Shown: positions 44,552-53,102 of the stretch, in pieces
Position numbering within the stretch: the stretch's first letter is position 1
Layout: every line of letters starts with the position of its first letter
Assembly (NCBI GenBank): GCA_050248715.1
Contig: JBFWRV010000028.1
Coordinates: forward strand, 1-64,000
Direction: 5' to 3'
DNA from: AWTP1-13 sp050248715
Lineage (GTDB): Bacteria; Pseudomonadota; Alphaproteobacteria; Rhizobiales; Hyphomicrobiaceae
DNA length: 64,000 bases
The notes under the pieces: generated by a model
The model's input: the letters and a program-made list of their open reading frames with translations, nothing else
Told to the model about the DNA's origin: nothing
Database searches by the model: none
Position numbers and translations under genes: made by a program

Positions 44552-45718
44552 ATGAAGTCCGTGGGTGATCGGCAGAAGACGCGGTTGGTGCACGCCTCGC
44601 GTGCTGGGGTGTCGGGCGAGGTCGGCACTGTGAACCCGCCGGTGGTGCGATGCTCCACAGTCCTCTATCGCGACATCGCAACGCGCAAGGCCGTGCGCGC
44701 GCGGCGCGACGGCGGTGAGCGGACGTTCTCCTATGGCGCCAGCGGAACGCCGACGGCCTATGCCTTGGAGGATGCCATCAACGAGATCGAGGGTGGTGTG
44801 CGCACCGTGCTGCTGCCGACTGGGCTGGCGGCCATCGCCCACGTCTTTCTCTCGGTGCTGAAGCCCGGCGATCACATGCTGCTCGCCGACACGATCTATG
44901 GGCCGGCACGCAACATCGCCGTCAACTACATCGCCAAGCGTGGCATCGAGTGCGAATTCTATCCCGGCGGCCACCAGGAGGTGGCAAAGCGGCTCAAGCC
45001 CAACACCCGCATGGTCTATCTGGATAACCCCGGCTCCATCGTCTTCGACGTCCAGGACGTGCCGGCGCTGGCGAAGCTGCTGAAAGGGCGCTACACACTG
45101 CTGGCCGTCGACAACACCTGGGGTTGTCCCGGCCTCTACCGCCCGCTGGCACTGGGCGCCGACATCTCAGTCGTCGCCATTACGAAATACGTGGCCGGTC
45201 ATTCTGACCTCGTCATGGGCTCGATATCGGCCGGCAGCCGCTGCGCCGACCAGATCTGGCGCGACGCCAGCCTGCTCGGCCAGACCGTCAGCCCCGACGA
45301 CGCCTACGCCGCGCTCAGGGGATTGCGCACGGCCGCCGCACGCATCGCCATGCATCGGGCCCACACGCAGGAGGTGATCGTCTGGCTGGAGATGCAACCG
45401 CAGGTGAAACGCATTCTCTATCCGGCACACCCGTCCGATCCAGGCCACGCGCTGTGGAAGCGCGACTTCGCCGGCACCAACGGACTGCTCTCGATCGAAC
45501 TCGCGCGGCCGGCCTCCCAGGCTGACGCCGACCGCTTCGTCGACAGCCTGCGCCTGTTCGGTATCGGTGCCTCGTGGGGCGGCTATGAAAGCTTGGCGTT
45601 GACCTATCCCGGCATTGCCGGCTGGAACGGCGGCGCCCTGGTTCGGCTGCACATCGGCCTGGAAGATCCGGCCGATATCATTGCCGACCTCGCCCGCGGG
45701 TTCGCCGCGCTCTCCTGA
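44552..45718 (+). CDS. metC: Cystathionine beta-lyase (PLP-dependent, Cys/Met metabolism family)
   Basis: A 388-residue lyase that cleaves cystathionine to homocysteine, pyruvate and ammonia in methionine synthesis. PLP-binding features: SYGASGTPTAYALEDAINEI near residue 63, TGLAAI (about 97), DNTWGCPG (about 187) and the Schiff-base Lys in ISVVAITKYVAGHSDLVMG (about 203-221). GWNGG and VRLHIGLED near the end favour the beta-lyase subgroup. The ATG at 44552 directly abuts a GGGAG sequence; the GTG at 44561, nine bases after it, may be the true start. It stands alone. Confidence 0.92.
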   Translation: MKSVGDRQKTRLVHASRAGVSGEVGTVNPPVVRCSTVLYRDIATRKAVRARRDGGERTFSYGASGTPTAYALEDAINEIEGGVRTVLLPTGLAAIAHVFLSVLKPGDHMLLADTIYGPARNIAVNYIAKRGIECEFYPGGHQEVAKRLKPNTRMVYLDNPGSIVFDVQDVPALAKLLKGRYTLLAVDNTWGCPGLYRPLALGADISVVAITKYVAGHSDLVMGSISAGSRCADQIWRDASLLGQTVSPDDAYAALRGLRTAAARIAMHRAHTQEVIVWLEMQPQVKRILYPAHPSDPGHALWKRDFAGTNGLLSIELARPASQADADRFVDSLRLFGIGASWGGYESLALTYPGIAGWNGGALVRLHIGLEDPADIIADLARGFAALS

Positions 45719-45794
45719 GCCGGGCAACCGGGATCGCGCCCATTGCGCCGCTGGTGGGCGCTTTCCAAAGCGCGATCCCGTCAGCAGATCAATG

Positions 45795-46106
45795 CTAGCG
45801 GTGGTGATGATGATTGTGCCTGTGCGCACGGTGATGATGATGCCCGCCGTGATGGCGGTGGTGCTGATGTCGCCAGCCATGATGGTGGTGACGGCGGTGC
45901 GAATCATGGTGATGGCGATGCCGCCAATGGTGGTGACGGTGGTGGTGACGCCTCCAGCGCGAATGCACCTCCTGGACCAAGCCGGGCGCCTCCGAAATGC
46001 CGATGTTCACGGCGCCGGGCGCCGGTGCGGCGGGCGCAGCCTGGGCTGTCGCCGCAAAACCGAGGAAGGCCAGTGCGGCCAGTGGAAGTAACCAAGTGCG
46101 AGACAT
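45795..46106 (-). CDS. Histidine-rich exported protein
   Basis: A 103-residue protein with a signal peptide (residues 1-23, ending AQAAP), a short spacer, then a tail (about 48-103) made almost only of His and Arg with a few Gly and Trp; 31 of the 103 residues are His. Such tails bind nickel, zinc or copper in the periplasm. The start at 46106 gives the clean signal peptide; the frame extends upstream without support. The DNA repeat of CAC/CAT codons could be prone to slippage. No metal gene is adjacent. Confidence 0.72.
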   Translation of the reverse strand: MSRTWLLPLAALAFLGFAATAQAAPAAPAPGAVNIGISEAPGLVQEVHSRWRRHHHRHHHWRHRHHHDSHRRHHHHGWRHQHHRHHGGHHHHRAHRHNHHHHR

Positions 46107-46410
46107 GCTCGTGCTCCATGTTTGCCCGCAGCGCCACGGGCGTGGCCGCTGCCAGTTTCCGCACCCGCTCGGACACTTGCCGAGCGGAGCGGGCGATCCC
46201 AGCCTGCCCGAATTGAAGCAGGCGGCGATTGAATGAGGCCTGAATGAAGTGTGGCGATCCTGCGGCCTAGTCGTGGTTTTTTCGCGCAAGCGCTGCCGTG
46301 GCGGACGCCGGCCGTGCACGCGATGAGGAGGAAGCTTGGCGGCAGCGTTGCGGCGCAACGCGAAGCAACGGGCAGCATGCGAGGTGCAACGCAGCCGGCG
46401 CGGAAATGCA
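46107..46410. other. Spacer upstream of the His-rich gene
   Basis: About 300 bases with no recognisable gene, repeat or RNA; it must hold the promoter of the His-rich gene on the minus strand, but no clear -35/-10 pair stands out. Confidence 0.35.
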
Positions 46411-46435
46411 AAGGGCGCCCGGGGAGGGCGCCCTT
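46411..46435 (-). terminator. Rho-independent-type hairpin after cspA
   Basis: Perfect ten-base arms AAGGGCGCCC (46411-46420) and GGGCGCCCTT (46426-46435) around a five-base loop, 12 bases after the cspA stop codon on the minus strand, followed by TGCATTT. Confidence 0.75.
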
Positions 46436-46447
46436 CGACGATCGAGG

Positions 46448-46660
46448 TCAGGCCTTCTGGATCTGGCCCGCCTGCTTGCCGCGCCCGCGCCGATCGTCCT
46501 CGAGCACGAAGCTCACGCGATCGCCTTCGTTGAGGCTGCGGATGCCGGCGGCTTCGAGCGCGGTGGCATGGACGAACACGTCTTTGCCGCCGTCCTCAGG
46601 CTGAATGAAGCCGAAGCCTTTTGCGGTGTTGAAGAATTTCACTGTTCCAGTGACGCGCAT
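46448..46660 (-). CDS. cspA: Cold-shock protein (CspA family)
   Basis: A 70-residue OB-fold RNA chaperone that melts mRNA structure. Both RNA-binding motifs are intact, GFGFIQPEDG (RNP1, about 15-24) and DVFVHAT (RNP2, about 27-33), and the N-terminus MRVTGTVKFFN is standard. The ATG at 46660 has AAAGGAA upstream. A strong hairpin terminator follows. It is a single-gene unit, so regulation probably sits in the 280 bp upstream spacer. Confidence 0.96.
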   Translation of the reverse strand: MRVTGTVKFFNTAKGFGFIQPEDGGKDVFVHATALEAAGIRSLNEGDRVSFVLEDDRRGRGKQAGQIQKA

Positions 46661-46939
46661 TGAGGGAGTTCCTTTCCCGATTTGAGCGTGAGGGGGCCGG
46701 TCTAGAATGGGCCGCACGCTCGGCCCGGCAGCTCAGACTGGGGAAGGCAGGCCGCCCATCGGGGCAAGCAGCGTAACCACAAATCTCGAGGCGCACCCAC
46801 CGCGGGTGCACCGGCTGGCGGGTATATGAGGCAGGATTGCAGGCTAAGCAAGACACATTTGAGGGAGCGCCCGGCGATATTCGGTGAGGCCGAAAGGCCA
46901 TCCCGAAGTGCCCTTCGACCATGATCTGCAACGAAAAAT

Positions 46940-47671
46940 CTAGCTGCGCACACGCCAGTGGCCGGAGCCGCCAGCCTCGATCAGCCGTCGCTTGAGCGCA
47001 CCGGCGTCGAGCCGAGGCTCACGAACCAGCAAGCCTGCCGCAGCCCTCCCAGCAGCGGCGACGGCCAGGAGCGGGCCGGCCAAACGCTGCGAGGTGCCGT
47101 CGAGGGCGGCGACGTCGGCAGCCTCCACGACCGGCTCGACGGCCACGACATTGTCAAGGCCCAGCAACGCCGGAACCGCCGCAGCCGCGTCCGCCGGCAG
47201 GATGAGCAGCACGGCCTTGAAGCGGGTTGCCGCCTGCAACACCGGCTCCCACGCCGCTGGCGGAGTGGTCGTCAGGGGGAGGAGCACGACCCGGGCCGGG
47301 GTGTGCGCCGAAAACGCGACGGCGCGGGCGGCGGACGTGGGATCGGCAGTCTTGAGGCGCACGGGCACCAGGCGCACGCCGTCCATCTCCAGCACCAGGC
47401 TCGCAACGCCCATGTCGGTGCCGCTGCCGGCTTTGCCATGGGGGCGGCGATCGTTGTGCTCGAGGTCCCAGCCGATCAGCTCTCCTTCGCCGTCGCGGGC
47501 GAGACGTTGGGCGAGGCGCGGCAGCGTATAGTCGAGACCACCGCCAACCACTGCGACGGCCAGGCCGCCGGGATCGCGGCCGGGTGGCACGGGCGGGCGC
47601 GTCTCCTGGGCGAGCGCAGCCGTTGCGAGGACGACCGCTGCGACCAGGTGCGGCAGGAGCGAGCGCGGCAT
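46940..47671 (-). CDS. Probable pseudo-subtilase (S8-like fold lacking catalytic Asp and His), exported
   Basis: A 243-residue protein with a signal peptide (residues 1-21). Its order of segments follows a subtilisin: LAVAVVGGGLDYTLP (usual catalytic Asp replaced by Gly43), IGWDLEHND, GSGTDMGVASLVL (usual GHGTHVA, His replaced by Ser83), ARVVLLPLTTTPPAAW, then NVVAVEPV and DGTSQRLAGPLLAV with the Ser (Ser194) kept. The oxyanion Asn region is also lost. So it should have no protease activity and may bind peptides. It is shorter than true subtilases. This reading is by eye. The upstream gene mobA is 54 bp away on the same strand. Confidence 0.6.
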   Translation of the reverse strand: MPRSLLPHLVAAVVLATAALAQETRPPVPPGRDPGGLAVAVVGGGLDYTLPRLAQRLARDGEGELIGWDLEHNDRRPHGKAGSGTDMGVASLVLEMDGVRLVPVRLKTADPTSAARAVAFSAHTPARVVLLPLTTTPPAAWEPVLQAATRFKAVLLILPADAAAAVPALLGLDNVVAVEPVVEAADVAALDGTSQRLAGPLLAVAAAGRAAAGLLVREPRLDAGALKRRLIEAGGSGHWRVRS

Positions 47672-47725
47672 GTCCTCAGGCTTCTCCCGTCTGGTGCGCG
47701 GGGGCGCCCGACCATGGGCGCGTGG

Positions 47726-48415
47726 TCAGTTGAGCGCCTTGAGGCTCTTCGATGTCTTGGCCAGCATGGCGCGCAGCTGATCCAGCTCAGGCGGCGTGTT
47801 GGCGTTGAAGAACGGGTCGATGTCGAGCCCGCACACGCGCACGGGCTCGAACGGCACGATCGCGGTCCGGTGGCGCTCGGTCCAGTGCAGCACCTTCCGC
47901 ACGCCCTTGCCCAATTGTTCCTCGAGATCATCGGCAAGCGCAACGGGCCATAGGCCGATGACCGGATGCACCTCCCCGTTGGACTTGGCGAGCGCGATCT
48001 CGTCCGGATGCTCGGCGATGGCGTCCATCAGGTTCGCCACCAGGTCGGACGGCAGCAGAGGTGCATCGGCCGCCGCTGTGGCAACCCAGCGCGCGCCGGG
48101 CGCGTTGGCCTGCGACCAGCGCATGCCGGCGTGCAGCCCGGCGAGCGGGCCGACGAAGCCGCCGATCGTGTCCGGCACCACCGGCAAGGCGAGGGATGCA
48201 AAGCGGCTGGGGTCGCCATTGGCATTGATGACGAGGCTGCCGACCTGGGGCCTGAAGCGGCAGACGACGTGCGCGAGCATGGGCTGGCCGCCGATCTGCA
48301 GCAGTCCCTTGTCGCCTCCGCCCATGCGGCGCGACTGGCCACCGGCCAGGATGACGCCGGTAACGAGTGAATGATGGGGTCGATGCTCCTGCTGCTGCAA
48401 ACTCCTCACCCTCAT
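47726..48415 (-). CDS. mobA: Molybdenum cofactor guanylyltransferase
   Basis: A 229-residue enzyme that adds GMP to molybdopterin to make the dinucleotide cofactor of many oxidoreductases. The nucleotide-binding start VILAGGQSRRMGGGDKGLLQ (about 18-37), INANGDPSRF, GPLAGLHAGM and AADAPLLPSDL (metal-binding Asp) are typical, as is DPFFNANTPPEL near the end. The ATG at 48415 is the nearest start to the conserved region. No other molybdenum genes are in the window. Confidence 0.94.
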   Translation of the reverse strand: MRVRSLQQQEHRPHHSLVTGVILAGGQSRRMGGGDKGLLQIGGQPMLAHVVCRFRPQVGSLVINANGDPSRFASLALPVVPDTIGGFVGPLAGLHAGMRWSQANAPGARWVATAAADAPLLPSDLVANLMDAIAEHPDEIALAKSNGEVHPVIGLWPVALADDLEEQLGKGVRKVLHWTERHRTAIVPFEPVRVCGLDIDPFFNANTPPELDQLRAMLAKTSKSLKALN

Positions 48416-48905
48416 CTGAGCCTGCCGAGGTGCGGGATCACCACCGCACTCGTATTCGGGCAAACTCACCACGCCGCTGGAGGTGCGCGCAAGAAGCATT
48501 CTGCATGTGCGCTATGTCGTGGCGCGGGGGCCGCCTTGGTGCCTCCCCCGTCCTGGCGCCATTACCCTTCGGCTGCCGGTCGAGGCGGCGTTAGCATACC
48601 TCCCATTCCGAAGGGTAAAGGCTCTCGACGGCCTGGCTCGGGATCGATGTGCGCCTCCGGACATCTTAGCGCCAAATCTGTCGTTGAGACACGAAGGCTC
48701 TGGACTTACAGTACTCTGCAGCGCTCGAAGTTCCGGCGCATTTCAGGGTCGCCCGTGCACGCTCCACAAGTGTCTGCCAAGGCAGGCAATGGCAGAGGTG
48801 ATTGCAAGCCAGCGCCGCTGATACGCGGCGCGCCGAGGCGGACGAGTGCGGGTCCTTTCCGTCGCCAGATGAGCAGCGCCGCGGCGCGCGAGGAGGGCTG
48901 CCGGC
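48416..48905. other. Spacer between mobA and TRAP binding protein
   Basis: About 490 bases. Frames on both strands are short and not protein-like. No repeat or RNA was recognised. It must contain the divergent promoters of mobA and the binding-protein gene. Confidence 0.4.
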
Positions 48906-50018
48906 ATGGCAAGCGTCAACCGTCGTAGATTCCTGAAGGCGGCCGGGGCTGCGGGAGTCGGCACGGCAGCGGCAGGAGTGACGGCTCCGGCGATCGCCCA
49001 GTCATCGCCCGAGCTCAACTGGCGCATGCCCGTCAGCTGGCCGAAGTCGCTCGACACCCTCTATGGCAGCGCGGAGCAGTTCACCAAGTACGTGTCGGAG
49101 GCGACGGACGGCAAGTTCAAGATCAGACCGGTCGTAGGCGACGAGCGCATACCTCCGCTCGAGGTCACCGAGGCTGTGTCGACCGGCGCGGTCGAGGCCT
49201 GCCACACCGCGCCCTATTACATGTGGGCCAAAGACCCCACATTCGCCTTTGCCTGCGCGGTGCCGTTCGGGCTGAACGGCCGCATGCAGAACTCCTGGTG
49301 GCTCGAGGGCGGCGGCGAGGCGCTGGTGAATGCCTTCTATGCCAAATACAACATCTATGGCTTGCTCGCCGGCAACACGATGGCGCAGATGGGCGGCTGG
49401 TTCCGCAAGGAGATCACCACCACCGACAGCCTGAAGGGCGTGAAGATGCGCATCGGCGGCCTCGCCGGTTCCGTGATTTCCAAGCTCGGGGTCGTTCCCC
49501 AGCAGTTGGCCGGTGCGGATATTTTCCCGGCGCTCGAGAAGGGCACGATCGACGCGGCGGAGTGGATCGGCCCTCACGACGACGAAAAGCTCGGCCTGCA
49601 CAAGGTCGCCAAGTTCTACTACTACCCCGGCTGGTGGGAAGGCGGGGCCATGGTCCATGTGCAGATCAACAAGGAGAAGTGGGAGTCGCTGCCCAGGGGA
49701 TATCAGGCGATCCTCGCGGCCGCCGCCGCGCAGGGGCACAATGCCATGGTCGCCCGCTACGATGCCCAGAACCCGGTAGCCCTGAAGAAGCTGCTCGCCA
49801 GCGGCACCCAACTCCGTCCGTTCTCAGAGACCATCCTGGATGCCTGCTTCAAGGCCGCCAACGAGGTCTATGTCGAGATCAGCGCCAAGAACGAGGACTT
49901 CAGGAAGCTCTGGGAGTCGGTCAAGGCCTTCCGCGCAGACCAATACCTGTGGCTGCAACTCGCCGATACCGCCTACGACAACTATATGGTGATCCAGCAG
50001 CGCAAGAAGACGCTCTGA
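48906..50018 (+). CDS. TRAP solute-binding protein, TakP-like, Tat-exported (solitary)
   Basis: A 370-residue periplasmic binding protein with a twin-arginine signal (NRRRFLKAAG, residues 5-14), so it should fold before export. It resembles the TakP/2-oxoacid-binding group: GAVEACHTAPYYMWAKDPTF at about residue 95, LKGVKMRIGGLAGSVISKLG at about 176-195 and the sequence AAEWIGPHDDEKLGLHKVAK (about 217-236) followed by YYYPGWW. No dctQ or dctM gene is next to it, so it must use a membrane pair encoded elsewhere; the dctQM at 37 kb already has its own binding protein. Confidence 0.92.
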   Translation: MASVNRRRFLKAAGAAGVGTAAAGVTAPAIAQSSPELNWRMPVSWPKSLDTLYGSAEQFTKYVSEATDGKFKIRPVVGDERIPPLEVTEAVSTGAVEACHTAPYYMWAKDPTFAFACAVPFGLNGRMQNSWWLEGGGEALVNAFYAKYNIYGLLAGNTMAQMGGWFRKEITTTDSLKGVKMRIGGLAGSVISKLGVVPQQLAGADIFPALEKGTIDAAEWIGPHDDEKLGLHKVAKFYYYPGWWEGGAMVHVQINKEKWESLPRGYQAILAAAAAQGHNAMVARYDAQNPVALKKLLASGTQLRPFSETILDACFKAANEVYVEISAKNEDFRKLWESVKAFRADQYLWLQLADTAYDNYMVIQQRKKTL

Positions 50019-50117
50019 GTTGAGGTGATCCGGAAGAGTGAAGCCCCCGATCTCTTCGGCTTGTCGCCCAAATATCAACGCGCTTCTTCTTTTATTGCGC
50101 TGACAGGGCAAAACTAC

Positions 50118-50126
50118 TTATCCACA
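50118..50126 (+). other. Perfect DnaA-box sequence
   Basis: TTATCCACA, identical to the E. coli consensus box, lies in a locally AT-rich spacer. It is single, with no second box nearby, so it could be a titration or regulatory site or chance. Confidence 0.35.
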
Positions 50127-50226
50127 GAGCGCACACAAAAGCACCGCATGAAGCGGGAGCGTGACCGTTGTCTGGCGGTCGCCGTGTTCACACCCGCACC
50201 GCACGGCGGCTCCGCCTTTCAGGCGG

Positions 50227-50261
50227 GGGGAGAGCGTTTGTCCCGCGTAAGCGCTCTCCCC
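50227..50261 (-). terminator. Hairpin downstream of the ABM-domain gene
   Basis: GGGGAGAGCG (50227-50236) pairs with CGCTCTCCCC (50252-50261), 40 bases after the stop codon of the minus-strand gene. The loop of 15 bases is large and no T-run follows. Confidence 0.45.
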
Positions 50262-50300
50262 TACCGGGTCGGTCGACCCCGCTGGAGCCGCCCGGGTTGC

Positions 50301-50609
50301 CTAGGCCGGCGACAGCACGTGGATGACGCGGCTGGCAATCATGTCCTTGGTTTTGGCGGCGTAGGCAGCCATGTGCGGGGCGGCGGCGTGGGCCTTCAGG
50401 GCATCTGCACTTTCCCACTTCTCGATCACGACGAACGTGTCGGGGCCGAACTGCGTCTGGATCTTGCCCATGTCCGGCGTGTCGACCGCCGGACCGTACT
50501 CGATGCAGCCCTTCTCGGCGTGGACGGCAGGCATGTTGGCGCGGAACTCCTTGAGAATGGACTCACGCATGCCCGGCTTGGCGGTGATGATGGCGACGAC
50601 ATGGATCAC
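50301..50609 (-). CDS. Antibiotic biosynthesis monooxygenase (ABM) domain protein
   Basis: A 102-residue dimeric alpha+beta-barrel protein of the ABM/YgiN type. It has the family pattern IHVVAIITAKPGMRESILKE, then CIEYGPAVD, TFVVIEKWESADALKAH and HMAAY. Members are cofactor-free quinol oxygenases or heme-degrading enzymes, and many have no known role. It is a single gene convergent with the TRAP binding protein. Confidence 0.88.
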   Translation of the reverse strand: MIHVVAIITAKPGMRESILKEFRANMPAVHAEKGCIEYGPAVDTPDMGKIQTQFGPDTFVVIEKWESADALKAHAAAPHMAAYAAKTKDMIASRVIHVLSPA

Positions 50610-50760
50610 GGCATTTTCCTCCGAGTGGGCTGGTTGATTGGGTGGCGCGCACGATTAAGTATCACCGATCGCCGCAGTCCGCGATGCCGTCATGTCCGCG
50701 CTCGACGGCAGACGCAAAGCTGGCGATGCTGGCCGTTGGAAACCGATTCGTGGGGGAGCG

Positions 50761-50973
50761 ATGACACCAGACGAGTTCATGACGAGGCTGGAGGAACTGC
50801 GCACTGCTGTTGTCGAGAAGGTGGAGGAGCTGGAAGAGAATCCGAAGTGGGGGAGCGAGGACGAGCGCGAGCAGCTGGTGAACGCTATCGAGGAGCTCAT
50901 GGTCCAGCTGGAGTCGCTGTCCGATTCGCTTCAGAGCGAGGCCGAGGACGGCCCGCTGGACGACGACGAGTGA
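50761..50973 (+). CDS. Small acidic helical protein
   Basis: A 70-residue protein with GGGGGAG before the ATG. It is strongly acidic (ending EAEDGPLDDDE) and predicted to be one long amphipathic helix or helical hairpin. No family is recognised. Confidence 0.5.
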   Translation: MTPDEFMTRLEELRTAVVEKVEELEENPKWGSEDEREQLVNAIEELMVQLESLSDSLQSEAEDGPLDDDE

Positions 50974-51129
50974 AACGCGGGCGATGGCTCTAGCCGCCGC
51001 GCCGCACAGGGTTTCCTTGCCCATTGCTTTTCGGGAGCCGAGCGTGCGGAACGAACCGTCGAGCTCCGCGAGCGCTTGCAAGCCTATGCCGGCCCGGCGC
51101 CGGTAGCCATCATCCCCCGCCTGTTGCCG

Positions 51130-51618
51130 CTACCTGATCGAGCGGTCCGTGTAGCACGCGCGCATTGCCTCGCATCGCTTGGCACCTCCGGAATGCACGT
51201 TGCTGGCTTTGGCGGGAGTGATGAACGCACAGACGTCCTCAAGGCCTTCGGGCGTCAACCAACCCTGGCGCCGGCCCCGCTGGACCGCAAAGCAGTCCGC
51301 GGTCTCCTCATCGGGTCCACGGAACTGATGGCCGCACTCGTGTGCGTAGATCCAGAGCTTCACCGGCAGCGATTTGATCTTCGCCAACAGCTTCGGGTTG
51401 AGGATGAGGAAGGTCGGATAGGCGGCCGCGAAGTCGTCCAGCGTGCTGTCCAGCACGGTCGGGCGCGTGCCGCAGAAGAACTTGTAGCCGTCCAAGGTCA
51501 GCATGCCGGCAGGCACGATCCTGGCATCGCCGCCGACCTGCCTGACGTACTCCTCCGGCGTCGGGCCGCCTTCTGCGGCGGCCCCGCTTGCCACGAGCAG
51601 GGGAACGGCAAGGAGCAC
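51130..51618 (-). CDS. Exported HExxH metalloprotein of unknown function
   Basis: A 162-residue protein with the zinc motif HECGH in KLWIYAHECGHQFRG (about 84-98) and, 14 residues on, EETADCFAVQ, where the Glu can be the third ligand as in gluzincin-like peptidases. Cys residues near 49, 94, 109 and 130 suggest disulfides. The start is uncertain: the GTG at 51618 leaves a signal peptide without basic residues, while in-frame sequence upstream (RSRRWRITAGAW) supplies them but no standard start codon. A small secreted peptidase or inactive relative is likely. Confidence 0.65.
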   Translation of the reverse strand: MLLAVPLLVASGAAAEGGPTPEEYVRQVGGDARIVPAGMLTLDGYKFFCGTRPTVLDSTLDDFAAAYPTFLILNPKLLAKIKSLPVKLWIYAHECGHQFRGPDEETADCFAVQRGRRQGWLTPEGLEDVCAFITPAKASNVHSGGAKRCEAMRACYTDRSIR

Positions 51619-51985
51619 CCACGCCCCTGCGGTGATCCGCCATCGGCGAGAACGAGCGGTCGACAGGTCCGGTCCCCCTACTCACGTGCCCCGAGCCACC
51701 ATGGCTCGCCCATTTGCGACGGTTTTGCAATGGCGATGCCGGCAGCGACGGTTGCGGCGCGGCCACATTTTGCTCCCGAGGCCCCCAAAACGCGGCATTG
51801 CGGCGGCGAGCGGCGCACCCCGGCATGAGCAACCCGGTCACCACCACAAAGGCGAGAAATATCGGCCGGTCCTGGTCATAGCCAGGGGGAACCGTTCACT
51901 TTGGCGCCGCGCTACCCGCCAACCGCTCGATCCAAAGTCGACCCGTATCGGGAAAGCAATCCGCCTGTGCAGAAGAACGCGCCGA

Positions 51986-52150
51986 TTGCGCTTGAAGACG
52001 TCGGAAACGACCTACGGCTGCCGCAACGACGGGTGCCGTCCGGGCGATGCCGAGATGCTCTGCAACATGATCCGACACTTCAAGCCGCGGCGAATGCTCG
52101 AGATCGGCAGCGGGCAGTCGACCCTCCTGGCACAACTCGCAATCGCCGTG
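51986..52150 (+). pseudogene. Fragment of a class I SAM-dependent methyltransferase
   Basis: In one frame the sequence reads GDAEMLCNMIRHFKPRRMLE followed by IGSGQSTLLAQLAI, which matches the first strand and glycine-rich SAM-binding loop (E-IGSG-ST) of a methyltransferase. Before and after it the frame loses all similarity, so only about 55 residues survive. The surrounding spacer (51619-52338) holds nothing else that I recognise. Confidence 0.5.
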
Positions 52151-52338
52151 CGATGTCGTATGGTCAGAGCTCGCGCTTCGGGGCACCCGGCCTTCGATGA
52201 CCAGCGGGCCTGGGACTGCCATCGCCACTTGAATCCGGAAGTGGCGCCCCCTGAGCACCCCGGGGCGTGTCGGCCCACCCGCCCGGAGGCGGAAGCGGCC
52301 AATCCCGATGCCTGGTGATCCCCGACCGGAAAACCAGT

Positions 52339-52800
52339 CTAGTGCGAGCGCATGTCCCTGCGAGACCCGGTTTCCGGCATCCAGGTCCGTTGCCACATCT
52401 CGGCCGCCTGCCACCAGAACTTCCAGGGCGCCAGCGGATTGAATTCCGGCATAGCACCGGCGAACCCAGGAATCTGGTCGCTGAAGCTGCGCGGGACGCC
52501 CATGGGCGCGGTCGGCGATTTGAGCTGTCGCTCCCAGCCCTCCATGACCTGGTCGATCATGCCGGTCTGCACCTTGGAGGCGTTCTCCAGGAACTCGCGT
52601 GTCCCTCTGATCGCCTGGTCGGGCCACCCCATCGAGCGCGCGGTGGTGGACATTTGATCGAGAACCTTGCCCAAGCAGCGCTCGTTGACGGTCTCGATCT
52701 CGTCCCGCCAGTTCGACAGAGCATCGAAGGTGGCGACCACGCTGTCGCGAACCTCCTTGGTCATCCCGGGCAGGTTTCGGAAGTCCGACGAACTGCGCAT
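52339..52800 (-). CDS. Phasin-like protein (tentative)
   Basis: A 153-residue soluble helical protein with a regular amphipathic stretch (about residues 15-95) and a Pro/Trp-rich C-terminus containing NPLAPWKFWWQAAEMWQRTW. The pattern of a helical domain with a Trp-rich NPL…WW tail recalls phasin-like proteins that coat polyhydroxyalkanoate granules, though similarity is weak. No polyhydroxyalkanoate gene is in the window. The ATG at 52800 has AGGGAGA upstream. Confidence 0.5.
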   Translation of the reverse strand: MRSSSDFRNLPGMTKEVRDSVVATFDALSNWRDEIETVNERCLGKVLDQMSTTARSMGWPDQAIRGTREFLENASKVQTGMIDQVMEGWERQLKSPTAPMGVPRSFSDQIPGFAGAMPEFNPLAPWKFWWQAAEMWQRTWMPETGSRRDMRSH

Positions 52801-53102
52801 GGTGCAATCTCCCTTCGCTGCTGCGGTATCGAAGTAGGAAACTCAAGGCATCGCGCCGAGTTCCGTGTGCGGGAGCCATGTTGAGCTGACCCCGCTGCCA
52901 GCCGGCAATCGGGGAATACCCTGATCCCTCGCGACGTAGTCGATGCTGGCGGCCCGCCGCGCCGGGCCTGCGCCTGGGAGCCCAGTGAGAATCCTGCAAG
53001 CGAACTTGAAAGCCGAGCGATTGCCACGCAGCTCCGCAAGCCGAACGCTGCGTCCCAGCGCCAGGGCCTGACTGCCCTACGGGATGCAGCAGCCTGCTGC
53101 GT
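52801..53102. other. Spacer between phasin-like gene and low-GC gene
   Basis: About 300 bases in which I see no gene, RNA or repeat. Confidence 0.35.
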
